Source: CAWCKS01 sp963796195
Lineage (GTDB): Bacteria > Pseudomonadota > Alphaproteobacteria > Rhizobiales > Xanthobacteraceae
Assembly: GCA_963796195.1 (NCBI GenBank)
Contig: CAWCKS010000013.1
Coordinates: 1 to 64,000 of the forward strand
Direction of reading: 5' to 3'
DNA length: 64,000 nucleotides
Positions 1 to 8,954 of this stretch are shown one piece after another. A model generated the notes under the pieces. The model searched no databases and had not been told where the DNA came from. It saw nothing but the letters and a program-made list of their open reading frames with translations. Positions within the stretch are counted from its first letter, which is position 1. The number at the start of each line of letters is the position of its first letter. The position numbers and the translations under genes were made by a program.

Positions 1-1609
1 CGCCACTTCGGTACAAAACTGGGCACTCCAAAACCCGCCGTTTTTGCGCTTGAAGCGGCGACGAGCGTGCGCAGTAGTTCGCTTTTCGAGCCCATGATGC
101 GAACTTCTTTCGATCGACTTCGATGCGCTGGGCCAGCGCGCGCAGGTGGTCGCGGCGGTAGCCGCCGCCCTCGATCCGCATGCGCTTGCGGGCCTGGCTG
201 GCGAAGGTTTTGAGCGCCTGCGGCGTGATGCACGGTTCAAGGCGGTCAAGCGCGCCCTCGGCCCGCTCTGCGTCGGCGCGGGCCTGATCGCGGACGGCCT
301 TCAACTCGGTCACACGCTCCTTGAGCATCGGATCGGACACGTCAGCGATTCCGTCTTCGATGGCATAGTACAGCCGCTTGAGCTTGGCTTCCGCTTCGGA
401 TGCACGCTTGCGCAATTCGGCGATGTGCGCCGTTCGGCGCTCGGCGAGCTCCTCACGACGGTCAAGCACACGCGACAGGATTTGCTCGAGACGTTTGGGC
501 TGCAAAAGGCGATGCTCGATGTGCTCGGCTACCACACTATCGAGCTTGTCCATCGGAATGGTGCGGCCCTTGCAGCCGGTCTCGCCTTGCCGGGCCTTGG
601 TGCAGCAAGTGTAATACCTGTATCTGCCGCTCTTCCCGGTTCTCAGTGTCATTGCCCCGCCGCAGGCGGCGCAAAAGCAGATGCCAGTAAGGAGCGTCGG
701 TCCGCTGACGACGCGCGGCGCGGTCATTGCGGGGCTGCGCGCTCTGAGCACCGTCTGCACGGCCTCGAACTCGGCCACGTCGATGATCGGCGGCACGATC
801 ATCTCGACCACTTCGGCCTCGGGTTTGCGCTCGCGCGTTTTCCAATACTTGGTGTTAAAGCGGTGGCGACCGATATACGTCGTTCGCGTGAGCACCTTGT
901 GCACGGCATCGACGCCCCAGCGCCCGCCGTCGCGCGTGCGGATGCGGGCTTCGTTCAGATGTTTGGCAATCGATTTGACGCCCATCGGTCCCGATGAGCC
1001 GTTGCCTTCGCGTGCGAAGCGGAAGATCGACCGCACGGTCTCGGCCTGGATGGGATCGACCTCAAGCGACTTCTTGGTACGGTGGCCACGCTGCTCGGCG
1101 GCCTCTACGATGCGGTAGCCGATCGGCGGCAGCGCGCCATTCCAGAAGCCTTGTCGGGCGTTCTCCTTCATCGCCCGCAGCGTGTGCTTGGCGTTTTCCT
1201 TGGACTGGTATTCGTCGAACAGCGCCATGATCTGCCTGATCATGTTGCTCATCGGGTCGTCGCCCAGCTCCTGCGTGATCGACACCAGCCGCACGCCGGC
1301 CTTGGCAAGCCGGCGGACGTAAAACTCAAGCTGGAACTGGTCGCGGAAGAAGCGGCTGAAGCTGTGCACCACGATCACATCGAACGCCGCCGGCTTGGTG
1401 GTCGCGGCGTCGATCATGCGCTGGAACTCCGGCCGCCGATCGTCGGTCGCGGACGCGCCGGGCTCGACATAATCCGCGGCGATCTCCCAGCCGCGCGACG
1501 CACAGTAGGCTTTCGCCTGGCGGCGCTGATCCGGGATGGAGAGATCGTTGTCGGCTTGCCGCCCCGTCGAGACCCGCAGGTAAAGAGCCGCCCGAACTGC
1601 CGCTGCCAT
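1..1609 (-). CDS. large serine recombinase (site-specific DNA recombinase), partial at window edge, frame break near 3' end
   Basis: Reads from ATG 1609 leftwards with no stop to base 1, so the C-terminus is outside the window. The N-terminal resolvase domain begins with LYLRVSTGRQ, in which Ser14 is the expected nucleophile. A recombinase domain follows around residues 165-270. Next come a zinc-ribbon region with paired cysteines (CFCAACGG ... CC ... GC) and a coiled-coil segment near residues 380-450. Large serine recombinases integrate and excise phages and genomic islands. It sits 12 bp downstream of a 78-residue gene and probably shares its transcript. Near base 105-111 the frame appears to slip by one. 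The alternative frame reads EVRIMGSKSELLRTLVA and then FGVPSFVPKW, which resembles the C-terminal tail I remember for this family. Function is confident; the tail is uncertain. Confidence 0.85.
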   Translation of the reverse strand, partial: MAAAVRAALYLRVSTGRQADNDLSIPDQRRQAKAYCASRGWEIAADYVEPGASATDDRRPEFQRMIDAATTKPAAFDVIVVHSFSRFFRDQFQLEFYVRRLAKAGVRLVSITQELGDDPMSNMIRQIMALFDEYQSKENAKHTLRAMKENARQGFWNGALPPIGYRIVEAAEQRGHRTKKSLEVDPIQAETVRSIFRFAREGNGSSGPMGVKSIAKHLNEARIRTRDGGRWGVDAVHKVLTRTTYIGRHRFNTKYWKTRERKPEAEVVEMIVPPIIDVAEFEAVQTVLRARSPAMTAPRVVSGPTLLTGICFCAACGGAMTLRTGKSGRYRYYTCCTKARQGETGCKGRTIPMDKLDSVVAEHIEHRLLQPKRLEQILSRVLDRREELAERRTAHIAELRKRASEAEAKLKRLYYAIEDGIADVSDPMLKERVTELKAVRDQARADAERAEGALDRLEPCITPQALKTFASQARKRMRIEGGGYRRDHLRALAQRIEVDRKKFASWARKANYCARSSPLQAQKRRVLECPVLYRSG

Positions 1610-1621
1610 GGTGATGTCCCC

Positions 1622-1858
1622 TCAGCCCTCTCCAAATAGCTCGTCGAACAATTCGCCAAACCACGCCTCGAACACGGCGATCTCGGCCTCGGTCACCGGC
1701 ACGTCTTCCGGCCAGTTGTCCGTCACCGTCAATGTCACCGAAGCGCGGTTCGCCCGTCGACGGCCAGGACGAGCGGGCGCGGCCACATAGTCATAGAGAT
1801 CGTCGAGTGACGCGTCGGCCGGCACGCGCCGTCGCCGCAATTCTTGAGCGGGAGCCAT
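1622..1858 (-). CDS. small conserved hypothetical protein preceding the recombinase
   Basis: A 78-residue acidic-ended protein starting MAPAQELRRRRVP and ending in ELFDELFGEG. The frame is open upstream to 2023, but the inner ATG at 1858 is preferred because the upstream extension looks non-coding. No clear ribosome binding site is visible. It ends 12 bp before the recombinase ATG, which suggests an operon and an accessory role (for example a directionality factor or regulator), but this is inference from position only. No catalytic motif is seen. Confidence 0.5.
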   Translation of the reverse strand: MAPAQELRRRRVPADASLDDLYDYVAAPARPGRRRANRASVTLTVTDNWPEDVPVTEAEIAVFEAWFGELFDELFGEG

Positions 1859-2518
1859 GGCGCCAGTGTGGCAAGCCTGGCCGATCCACAGAACGGCCGA
1901 ACTCCACGCCATATCACGCTGCAGTGCTGCGACCTCGCGCTTCCTCTGCAGCTTGGGCGCAATCGCGCACAGCAAGCCATGATCGCATGGCGGCAAAGAG
2001 CCGGGCCAGCGGAGCGCAGTCAAGGCCGCAAGCCGGCGGAGCCGGTCGCGCGAAGCGCGAGCCTTGACGGTGCACCGTTGGTCCGGCAGCGGCCTCCCAT
2101 GCGATCATGGCCGGACATCATGCCGAGCACGCGCGGCAAACCGCTACGCTGCGATGGGTGGCGCTCGGGATATTGATTCCGAACACCTTTTTCGTTGAAG
2201 CGGCACTGGGGCGTTTTGCGCGGTGCCGTTACAGTGCCATCCAAAACAATGTGCAGACAAACACTTACGACCCTCGACGGCACGGAGCGACACCGTCGCT
2301 TTTATCTTGCCGTCAATCCCAGACCTTAATCGGCGCTCTCATTCGCGCGGTAATGTCCGGTATGGTGGATAGCGGACGAAAGAGCGGACATGGCAATATC
2401 GACGCGAATGAAGGGAGACCTGAGCCGTTGCAGATACCCAAGAACCGCGAACCCTGTATACCGGACCAGAGATCCGAAACGAGTTTCATAAAGTTGGGTA
2501 ACGTTCCGACAGGAGAAG
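1859..2518. other. gene-poor stretch between recombinase module and monooxygenase
   Basis: No convincing gene. Open frames here lack family resemblance and ribosome binding sites. The stretch contains self-complementary GC-rich pieces around 2030-2070. Upstream of the monooxygenase there is an inverted repeat, ATGTCCG at 2353-2359 with CGGACAT at 2385-2391 and an extra CGGAC at 2373-2377, which could be an operator. The end of the recombinase-bearing element may fall here, but no attachment core can be shown without its partner end. Confidence 0.3.
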
Positions 2519-3715
2519 GTGGTGTCTGAGACACTTCAAATCGCTGTCGTCGGCGGCGGGATCGGCGGCTTGACGGCCGCCCTCGCCCTGCGGGCGCGCG
2601 GATTGAGCGTAACGGTCTTTGAACAGGCTGGCGAGCTGCGCGAGATTGGCGCGGGTGTTTCCATCTTTCCCAACGCCACACGTCTGCTCCAACAAATCGG
2701 CCTTGGAGACGAGATCGAGAAAATAGGTTCTCCGATAACCGGCCAAGTGAACCGGACATCGGCTGGCGAGCTTATCAATACATCGGCAAGCCCTTCGACT
2801 GGTGTCCCGAGTTATAATGTTCATCGCGCGGAATTTCTGAAGCTGCTCGCCGACGCCCAACTGGAAGGCACGCTCCACTTGGGTCATCGCCTGTCCGGGG
2901 CGAGAGAAACAAGTGGTCGCGTGCACTTGACCTTTTCGAACGGCGCGACTGTCAATTCGAACGTCGCGATTGGAGCCGACGGCATCCACTCTGCTTTGCA
3001 ACGAGAGATCGGATTGAAAACCTATCCATCGAGCGAAGGGATCATGGCCTACAGAGGCCTGATTCCGATCGAGAAACTCTCGTGGGCGAAAGACATCGGA
3101 GGCCGAATGTCGAGGTGGATCGGGAAAGGCCGCAGTTTTCTATGTTATCCAGTGTCGGGTGGCCGGTTGATGAACATGGTCGCTTTTGTCCCCACCAATC
3201 TGGATTCCGAGGAGTCGTGGACGGCTCCAGGTGACCTGAAGGCGCTAAGCGCCGAATATGCGGGGTGGGACGATCCTGTGCTGGAAACAATAGGCGCTCT
3301 CAACTCGACATTTCGCTGGGGCATTTATGATCGAGCGCCGCTGCCGTATTGGTCTGCCGGTCGGATGACGCTGCTTGGTGACGCTGCCCACCCGATGGTG
3401 CCACATCTCGGCCAGGGCGCCGCGCAAGCGATCGAAGATGGCTTCACGCTTGCAGTATTTCTGGAAGGCGCCAAACAACAAGACGTCCCAAAGCGGTTGA
3501 AGGCTTACGAAAGAGCGAGGCTCGAGCGGACGAGCCAGATACAAGCTATGGCGCGAGAAAACGGTAGATTTTTTCGTGCCGAGTATGAGGATGTGGCGGA
3601 ACGAGACCGCTTCATGGCGAAGGTGATGTCGGCGAACGGATGGACCCGCGGGCACGATGCGGAACAGGCCGCCAAAGAAGCGCTTTTGCTAGCTAAGGAC
3701 GCCGGGGCGATCTAG
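2519..3715 (+). CDS. FAD-dependent monooxygenase, salicylate hydroxylase-like
   Basis: A 398-residue flavoprotein of the PheA/UbiH class A monooxygenase family. The N-terminal dinucleotide-binding fold is clear (VVGGGIGGLTAALAL, with the acidic ribose-binding residue at the end of VTVFEQ). The mid-protein GADGIHS motif and the C-terminal FAD motif GDAAHPMVPHLGQGAA complete the set. Such enzymes use NAD(P)H and O2 to hydroxylate aromatic acids such as salicylate or 3-hydroxybenzoate; the substrate here cannot be read from sequence. Two tandem GTG codons at 2519 and 2522 are possible starts. The AGGAG at 2511-2515 is better spaced for 2522. It stands alone, with the recombinase on one side and cupin genes on the other, so it may be a horizontally acquired catabolic gene. 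Confidence 0.9.
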   Translation: MVSETLQIAVVGGGIGGLTAALALRARGLSVTVFEQAGELREIGAGVSIFPNATRLLQQIGLGDEIEKIGSPITGQVNRTSAGELINTSASPSTGVPSYNVHRAEFLKLLADAQLEGTLHLGHRLSGARETSGRVHLTFSNGATVNSNVAIGADGIHSALQREIGLKTYPSSEGIMAYRGLIPIEKLSWAKDIGGRMSRWIGKGRSFLCYPVSGGRLMNMVAFVPTNLDSEESWTAPGDLKALSAEYAGWDDPVLETIGALNSTFRWGIYDRAPLPYWSAGRMTLLGDAAHPMVPHLGQGAAQAIEDGFTLAVFLEGAKQQDVPKRLKAYERARLERTSQIQAMARENGRFFRAEYEDVAERDRFMAKVMSANGWTRGHDAEQAAKEALLLAKDAGAI

Positions 3716-4024
3716 CAGCGACTTCCGGAAATGGTCCATACCGCGGTTCCCGGGATCGATCGAAATGGCCGCAATCGAAGGGTAACCGGGCCATCCGCGA
3801 AATCAGGAAGACAGCTGTCCATAAGTCGTAGCGCAAGATCGCAGTCCGTCGCAGGTTATGTGGCCGGATCGTTTCGTCGGCCGCCACATCATAGCGCCAC
3901 GGCGAAGCAATAGTGCCCATCTTCATCGGCCGTGGCGCGCCAATTCATCGCCGATCAGCGTTCAAACGCGCCGACCAGCGAACCCAGTTTATTACTGAGG
4001 ATCCCCAAGTCAGGGACAAGACAA
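3716..4024. other. intergenic, nothing recognised
   Basis: About 300 bases between the monooxygenase and the first cupin. Open frames on both strands are short, have no ribosome binding sites and resemble nothing known to me. No strong hairpin followed by a T-run was seen. Confidence 0.3.
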
Positions 4025-4373
4025 ATGAAAGCGCCCGCCAATCTCGCTGAAAAGCTCTCGACGTTCACTGAGCGTTTTTCGCCACGTACGGTGGCGACTT
4101 ACAACAATAACGACATCATGGTGGCCAAGCTCGAGGGGCCGTTCCACTGGCACAAGCACGACGCGACTGACGATTTTTGTGCTGAAGGGGACGCTCGACA
4201 TCGAGCTGCGGGACCGCACGGTCACCCTCAATCCGGGCGAGGTGTTTGTGGTGCCGAAGGGCGTCGAGCATCGGCCGGTGGCGCGTGGCGAAGTGCACAT
4301 CCTGCTGATCGAACCGACGGGTACGCCGAATACGGGTGATGCGGCCACTGCAGCGCCGCGTATCCTGGCCTGA
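4025..4373 (+). pseudogene. cupin domain protein, frameshifted
   Basis: The first frame starts at ATG 4025 (MKAPANLAEKLSTF) and carries the first cupin motif HWHKHDATDDF. It then runs out of frame at the T-run 4174-4178. The next frame continues the same fold, VLKGTLDIELRDRTVTLNPGEVFVVPKGVEHRPVA, the second cupin motif, to a stop at 4371-4373. Together they make a normal single-domain cupin of about 115 residues with two His-rich metal-binding motifs. The break is in a homopolymer, so it may be a sequencing error. No substrate can be inferred. Confidence 0.75.
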
Positions 4374-4480
4374 GGAACGAGGGAGCGCGCAGCGCACCAT
4401 CGCAGGCCGCCTCTGGACGGTTCGCGAATTGCGCGGGATGTCGTAGTGTTGTCATGCGCAACCGACAACGGAGGCACGTC

Positions 4481-4819
4481 ATGGCCGAAGCCCTCAAAGA
4501 CGCAAGCTCGCTCTACGAGGTGGAACGGCGCGCTCACTATGCGGCGCGTCCCGGCTTTCGCATCACCGAGCTGCAGATCAGCCCGAGCCAGAAGGTGCCG
4601 TGGCATTATCACAGCAACATCCAGGACACGTTCTATGTGATCGAGGGCTCCCTACGGATATTCCTGCAGGGGCCAAAGGAAGAAGTGTGGCTGGCGCGCG
4701 GCCAGACTTATGCTGTGCCACCCAAGCGCCCGCACCTCGTCACCAATGGCGGCGACACCTCGGCGGTGTTTCTCGTCCTGCAGGGGATCGGCGAGTACGA
4801 CTTCGTACCGCTGACGTGA
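4481..4819 (+). CDS. cupin domain protein
   Basis: A 112-residue single-domain cupin. ATG 4481 is preceded by GGAGG at 4470-4474, which fixes the start against the longer open frame beginning at 4454. The metal-binding motif VPWHYHSNIQDTFYVIEG and the second motif region GQTYAVPPKRPHLVTNGG are intact. Small cupins of this kind are metal-dependent enzymes or sugar/small-molecule binders. It follows the frameshifted cupin at 4025-4373 by about 107 bp in the same direction, so the two may act together, but no pathway partner is nearby. Confidence 0.85.
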   Translation: MAEALKDASSLYEVERRAHYAARPGFRITELQISPSQKVPWHYHSNIQDTFYVIEGSLRIFLQGPKEEVWLARGQTYAVPPKRPHLVTNGGDTSAVFLVLQGIGEYDFVPLT

Positions 4820-5188
4820 GGCCCCCTGAGTGCGTTTGCCGCCATCGGCTGCAAGACCAGAACGCTCCTTTTCACAGAGCTGTCATGGACATCATTGCGA
4901 GGCTGAGTGAGGGCGAAGGAGCCCATGCTCACATCGGAGCGGCAACAGGGAGTCCTCCCTGCCTCCTTTTCGACCGGCGGCAGCGTCTCCGCCCTCGCAT
5001 GCCGATAACCTCGGGCGGTCAGGTTTGGGGCGCGGTTCACGCGTTCGGGGCCGGTTATGTGATTGAAATACGATAAATATTCGCCGTTAGAGCGCGGTTC
5101 TGCCGCCGCAGGTTCACTAGCATGTGACCGAACCTGTGCGGCTGCGCGCAGACCAATCGTTATGTTGTCGCAGCCCGGGGGCCAAGGA
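4820..5188. other. intergenic, no clear gene
   Basis: Open frames cover this stretch but lack ribosome binding sites or recognisable motifs. Its final part, around 5060-5090, is comparatively AT-rich and could hold the promoter of the following small membrane protein gene; no consensus is strong enough to call. Confidence 0.3.
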
Positions 5189-5377
5189 ATGACTCTCAAC
5201 GATGTTGCCTTGCCAGTAAGGCAGACAGATCTCGCGCGTCGGTTTGGCGGCGTCGGCCGCGCAATTTCACACGGCGGGTTCTGGGCGGCAATCGTTGCGA
5301 CGACAGCGGCATGGTGGTGGATCCTCTGGACCTTTGCGCAATGGCTTGCGCTCGCAGCGATCGAAGCGCTGGTCTAA
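5189..5377 (+). CDS. small single-pass membrane protein, hypothetical
   Basis: A 62-residue protein starting MTLNDVALPVRQTD, using an inner ATG of an open frame that begins at 5063. It has a polar, basic N-terminal half followed by a hydrophobic helix rich in Trp and Ala (FWAAIVATTAAWWWILWTF) and a short tail. The start follows a purine-rich stretch (GGGGG at 5177-5181). It resembles short membrane proteins common in Bradyrhizobium genomes, but I cannot name a family. Confidence 0.5.
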   Translation: MTLNDVALPVRQTDLARRFGGVGRAISHGGFWAAIVATTAAWWWILWTFAQWLALAAIEALV

Positions 5378-5881
5378 GTCTTCAGGAGGCCGTTAGCGTA
5401 CAACGACCGACCGACCACCAAGTGCCTAGCCTCCAACTCCCATGAGCGTCAGCGTCGGTGCGGATTTTGTGCCGCCGCCGGCCTGGTGAATGGCATCACC
5501 AATCAGAATCCATGCCGATCCGTTGGTCTGCATGGGTGCGAAAATTGCTCACGGCTTCGGGTAGACGCAGGTCGCTGTCAATTTTCTTCCGGGAACGGAA
5601 TTCGAAAGTTGTGGTTGTCGAAGGGCGGGCGCGCGGATTTCACGAACAGATTGAAACGGCGCGCAGCCCGCGGCAGGGCGGCCAGAAACCTTAACTGGCA
5701 AGGTTAATTGGAGAGTTTCATTGCTTGCCCAATAGTCGGGAGCTCTAGTCACGCCAGTCGAACGAGGTGGCCGTCACTTCCCGTTGGCCTGCGTACTCGA
5801 GCGATCAGAGGCCGCGACCGCAAATCTTCGAAGCTGCCGCGGCCTCGCCCAAACAATCGCGATAACGATACCGATTTTAGA
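5378..5881. other. intergenic, nothing recognised
   Basis: About 500 bases without a supported gene. Short open frames on both strands have atypical composition and no plausible start signals. Confidence 0.3.
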
Positions 5882-6130
5882 ATGCCCTGGTTCTCCCGGT
5901 TTGACATCCCGATCAAGCCTGCCGGCCGACTTCCTCTCAGGACACTTGCGGAGGCGCGTGGCTTTATTCGCCAGCTGCCCCAGAGCGAGCAAGGGAGCGT
6001 CGAATGGAGAAGCGCTGCAGCCTTGCTGATAGAAGCGGCGGAGCGCGGAGGAAGTCACGTCTCGATCGCGCGCACCGCCGTCGAAAGAGCACTTCGTCGC
6101 TCGATGGCATCTCGCTTTGCGCAAAGGTGA
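5882..6130 (+). CDS. conserved small hypothetical protein
   Basis: An 82-residue protein starting MPWFSRFDIPIKPAG. The segment LRTLAEARGFIRQLP followed by a helix with EAAERGG resembles small proteins found in many Bradyrhizobium genomes. It is mostly helical and basic at the C-terminus, with no catalytic motif. The open frame extends upstream to 5708, but the ATG at 5882 matches the expected family start. It stands alone. Confidence 0.5.
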   Translation: MPWFSRFDIPIKPAGRLPLRTLAEARGFIRQLPQSEQGSVEWRSAAALLIEAAERGGSHVSIARTAVERALRRSMASRFAQR

Positions 6131-6267
6131 TTTGCCCGATATGGCAAGCCACTTATCGTCCAGGTATCGACGCGACCAAGGAGATATTGAGCTTCCCGCA
6201 ATTTTTCGCTTGACGCATGTGTCGGGAAAATCGCGCGTCGCTCACGCTCGGCAACTACCGCTCCGCC

Positions 6268-6801
6268 TCACGGCTGCGCCAGACAACCCAATACCGACCC
6301 GGCAACAGCGGCAACGGCCGCGCGGGCGCTGGCGGGGTCGGGATCGACGCCGAGGTTCTGCCTGGCAAGCTCGATCATTTCATTGGCCACTCGCCGGTTG
6401 GCGGGATTTTCTTTCCGCGATCGGTCGAGCGCGATGACGGCGCACGCCAGCGGATCGAGCACGTTGACCGGCGGCAGCTTGTTGCGCGCGGATTGACAGG
6501 CCAGCGTGAACGTCGCCTCGGCGGGCTCGGCCTTCGCCGCCATCGCGTTGAACAGGCCGATGCCGATCACCTTGCGGACGTCTTCGGCCGTCGTGCCGCG
6601 GGCATATTTGGTCGAGAGCGCGTTCATGGCCGTGTTGAACGCGGCGTCGCCCTTGCTGCGGTCGATCGCCCGGATATCGCCGAGCACCAGCTGGATGTAG
6701 GGCAGATAGGCGGCGTTGCGCGTGTCATCGAAGTTCGCGCACGGCGCGGCCAGCGCAGGCGTCGAAGCTGCCAAAAGAATGGATAGCACTCGCCGGATCA
6801 T
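6268..6801 (-). CDS. secreted hypothetical protein
   Basis: Translated from ATG 6801 this is 177 residues. It begins with a signal peptide (MIRRVLSILLAASTPALA, likely cut before APCANFDD), so the product is probably periplasmic. The mature part is helical with two cysteines (one just after the cleavage site, one in FTLACQSARNK) and another at ALDPLACAV-like spacing. A start six codons upstream at 6819 is also open. No known domain was recognised. It is divergent from the MFS gene that starts at 6992. Confidence 0.6.
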   Translation of the reverse strand: MIRRVLSILLAASTPALAAPCANFDDTRNAAYLPYIQLVLGDIRAIDRSKGDAAFNTAMNALSTKYARGTTAEDVRKVIGIGLFNAMAAKAEPAEATFTLACQSARNKLPPVNVLDPLACAVIALDRSRKENPANRRVANEMIELARQNLGVDPDPASARAAVAAVAGSVLGCLAQP

Positions 6802-6991
6802 TCTGAAGATACCAATCAAGGCCGTTCCATCCCGTTTGTCGCCAGGGCGCGCCCTGCCCGTAACGCCGAAATACTCCGTGTCAAGGGCCGCGAAGTCGCC
6901 GGCCAGAACGTATTGTTATCACGATTGGCGATTGCCGCGTCGCGCAAGGGCTGCGAAAGAGAAACGGCAGAATTGTCAGATCGATTTCAGG

Positions 6992-8674
6992 ATGGACCAG
7001 CTCACCACCGCCCCACCGCGCGCCTCTGACGGCATTGGCGCACCGCTGCGCCAGCCGGTGTTCCGCCGCATCTGGCTCGCCAGTTTGCTGTCGAACTTCG
7101 GCATGCTGGTCCAGGGCGTCGGCGCCGCCTGGGCGATGACGCTGATGACCTCGTCGGCCGACAAGGTGGCGCTGGTGCAGACCGCCGCAATGCTGCCGAC
7201 CATGCTGATCTCGATCGCCGCCGGCGCAATCGCCGACATGTACGACCGCAGGCTGGTGGCGCTGGTCGGGCTGTGCATTGCGCTGGCCGGCGCAACGACG
7301 CTGTCGTTGCTGACCTTCCTCGGCGTAATCACGCCGAACATCCTGCTGTTGTTCTGCTTCATCGTCGGCACCGGCATGGCGCTGTTCGGGCCGTCCTGGC
7401 AGGCCTCGGTCAGCGAGCAGGTCTCGCCGGAAACCCTGCCGGCGGCGGTGGCGCTGAACGGCATCAGCTACAACATCGCGCGCAGTTTTGGCCCCGCGAT
7501 CGGCGGCATCATCGTGGCTGCTGCGGGCGCCGGTGCGGCGTTCGTCACCAATGCGGTGCTCTATCTGCCGCTCCTGATCGTGCTCTACCTGTGGCGGCGC
7601 CAGCACGAGCCGTCGCGGTTGCCGCCCGAGGGTTTGCGCCGCGCCATGGTGTCTGGCGTGCGCTACATCGTCAATTCGCCGCAGACCCGTGTCGTGCTGA
7701 CGCGCACGCTGGTGACCGGCATGCTCGGCGGCTCGGCTTTCGCATTGATGCCGCTGGTCGCGCGCGACCTCCTGCACGGCAATGCGCAGACCTACGGCCT
7801 GATGCTCGGCGCGTTCGGCGTTGGCGCGGTGATCGGCGCGCTCAACATCGCGCGCATCCGCAAGAAAATCGACGACGAGCGGTTCGTCCGGATCGGCGCG
7901 ATGATCATGGGGCTCGGCATCGTCTCGGCCGGCCTGAGCCATTCCACGCCGCTGACGGTTGCCGCCCTGGTCATGACCGGCGCGATGTGGACCATGTCGG
8001 TGACGGTCTACAACATCGGCGTGCAGCTGTCGGCGCCGCGCTGGGTCGCGGGCCGCGCGCTGGCGTCGTTCCAGACCGCGATTGCCGGCGGGATTGCTGC
8101 CGGCAGCTGGGGCTGGGGACACACCGCCGACATGGTCGGCGTCGACCACGCGCTGATGATCGGCGGCGGGCTGTTGTTCCTCTCGCCCCTGCTCGGCATC
8201 CGCCTGCGCATGCCGACGTTCTCGACGTCGTCCGAAGGCGCCGAGATCCTCGCCGACCCGCAAGTGCACCTGCTGCTCAACCCGCGCAGCGGGCCGATCA
8301 TCGTCGAGATCGAGTATCGCGTGGATGCGAGCCGGGCCCGCGAATTCTACGGCGTGATGCAGGAGGTGCAGCTCGCGCGCCAGCGCACCGGCGCCTATGG
8401 CTGGTCGATCGCCCGCGACATCACCGAGCCCGAGCTGTGGACCGAGCGTTACCACTGCCCGACCTGGCACGATTATCTGCGCCAGCGCAATCGCCCGACG
8501 GCGGCGGAGCGCCAGCTGACCCAGAGCGCGCAGGAATTTCACACCGGCGCGGAGCCGGTGCGTATCAGGCGCATGCTGGAGCGGCCGTTCGGCTCAGTGC
8601 GCTGGAAGGAGGATACGCCGGATCGTGGACCGGGCGACGTGCTGCCGATCTCTGCGCCGAGCAGCGGCGCCTGA
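6992..8674 (+). CDS. MFS_3 family transporter with C-terminal cytosolic extension
   Basis: A 560-residue protein starting MDQLTTAPPRASDG. The open frame extends to 6716, but this ATG gives the expected MFS_3 start (QPVFRRIWLASLLSNFG). About twelve hydrophobic segments fill residues 25-425, with the loop motif DMYDRRLVALVG between helices 2 and 3. This family includes EntS-type exporters of siderophores and drugs. After the membrane part there is a soluble segment of roughly 130 residues. Its central part (IVEIEYRVDASRAREFYGVM) resembles a dimeric alpha/beta-barrel monooxygenase-like fold, a known arrangement in this subfamily. The substrate is unknown. Confidence 0.9.
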   Translation: MDQLTTAPPRASDGIGAPLRQPVFRRIWLASLLSNFGMLVQGVGAAWAMTLMTSSADKVALVQTAAMLPTMLISIAAGAIADMYDRRLVALVGLCIALAGATTLSLLTFLGVITPNILLLFCFIVGTGMALFGPSWQASVSEQVSPETLPAAVALNGISYNIARSFGPAIGGIIVAAAGAGAAFVTNAVLYLPLLIVLYLWRRQHEPSRLPPEGLRRAMVSGVRYIVNSPQTRVVLTRTLVTGMLGGSAFALMPLVARDLLHGNAQTYGLMLGAFGVGAVIGALNIARIRKKIDDERFVRIGAMIMGLGIVSAGLSHSTPLTVAALVMTGAMWTMSVTVYNIGVQLSAPRWVAGRALASFQTAIAGGIAAGSWGWGHTADMVGVDHALMIGGGLLFLSPLLGIRLRMPTFSTSSEGAEILADPQVHLLLNPRSGPIIVEIEYRVDASRAREFYGVMQEVQLARQRTGAYGWSIARDITEPELWTERYHCPTWHDYLRQRNRPTAAERQLTQSAQEFHTGAEPVRIRRMLERPFGSVRWKEDTPDRGPGDVLPISAPSSGA

Positions 8675-8695
8675 GGTGTTCGCAGCCGCGGCTTG

Positions 8696-8824
8696 CTATA
8701 ATCCGTGCGTCAGCACCAGCAGAATATTGGTGATCGCAACGATCAATGCTGCGGCAACAATGGAGTATTCGACGAGAATTTTCGTCGTTATCCGGGCCAG
8801 GATTATGCGCAGCTTTCCGATCAT
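8696..8824 (-). CDS. 42-residue membrane peptide, Flp pilin-like
   Basis: Read directly on the minus strand from ATG 8824 to TAG 8696. The product starts MIGKLRIILARITTKILVEY and continues with a hydrophobic helix (SIVAAALIVAITNILLVLTHGL). A basic amphipathic lead, Glu-Tyr and an Ala-rich hydrophobic segment recall the type IVb Flp/Fap pilin core, where Glu5 follows the cleavage site. It lacks a clear GATAIEY motif and a good ribosome binding site. It is plausible but unproven, and it fills the gap between the MFS and NUDIX genes. Confidence 0.35.
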   Translation of the reverse strand: MIGKLRIILARITTKILVEYSIVAAALIVAITNILLVLTHGL

Positions 8825-8954
8825 TTGTCGAAATTAGCGCGTCGCATCTGAAGGATGTCTGAAACCAGTCGTCAGCAATACCGCCACCTTTCGCACGATG
8901 AATTCACCGCGCGTTAAGGCTGGATCGTCGCTGACCTGATGTCGTGAGGCTAGA

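Noticed and set aside
146..997. Long open frame on the plus strand opposite the recombinase
   Set aside because: It is the antisense of a clear serine recombinase whose Ser motif and zinc ribbon read on the minus strand.
2353..2391. ATGTCCG/CGGACAT inverted repeat upstream of the monooxygenase as a named operator
   Set aside because: Short and irregular, and no adjacent regulator gene; left only as a possible site.
3693..3926. 77-residue minus-strand open frame downstream of the monooxygenase
   Set aside because: No ribosome binding site, atypical composition, overlaps the end of a real gene.
6881..8542. A 553-residue open frame on the minus strand
   Set aside because: It is Arg/His/Gln-rich shadow of the MFS_3 transporter gene in GC-rich DNA, with no domain or ribosome binding site.
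7273..8733. A 486-residue plus-strand open frame overlapping the MFS gene
   Set aside because: Composition (Arg, Ala, His runs) is that of a shifted frame of the transporter.
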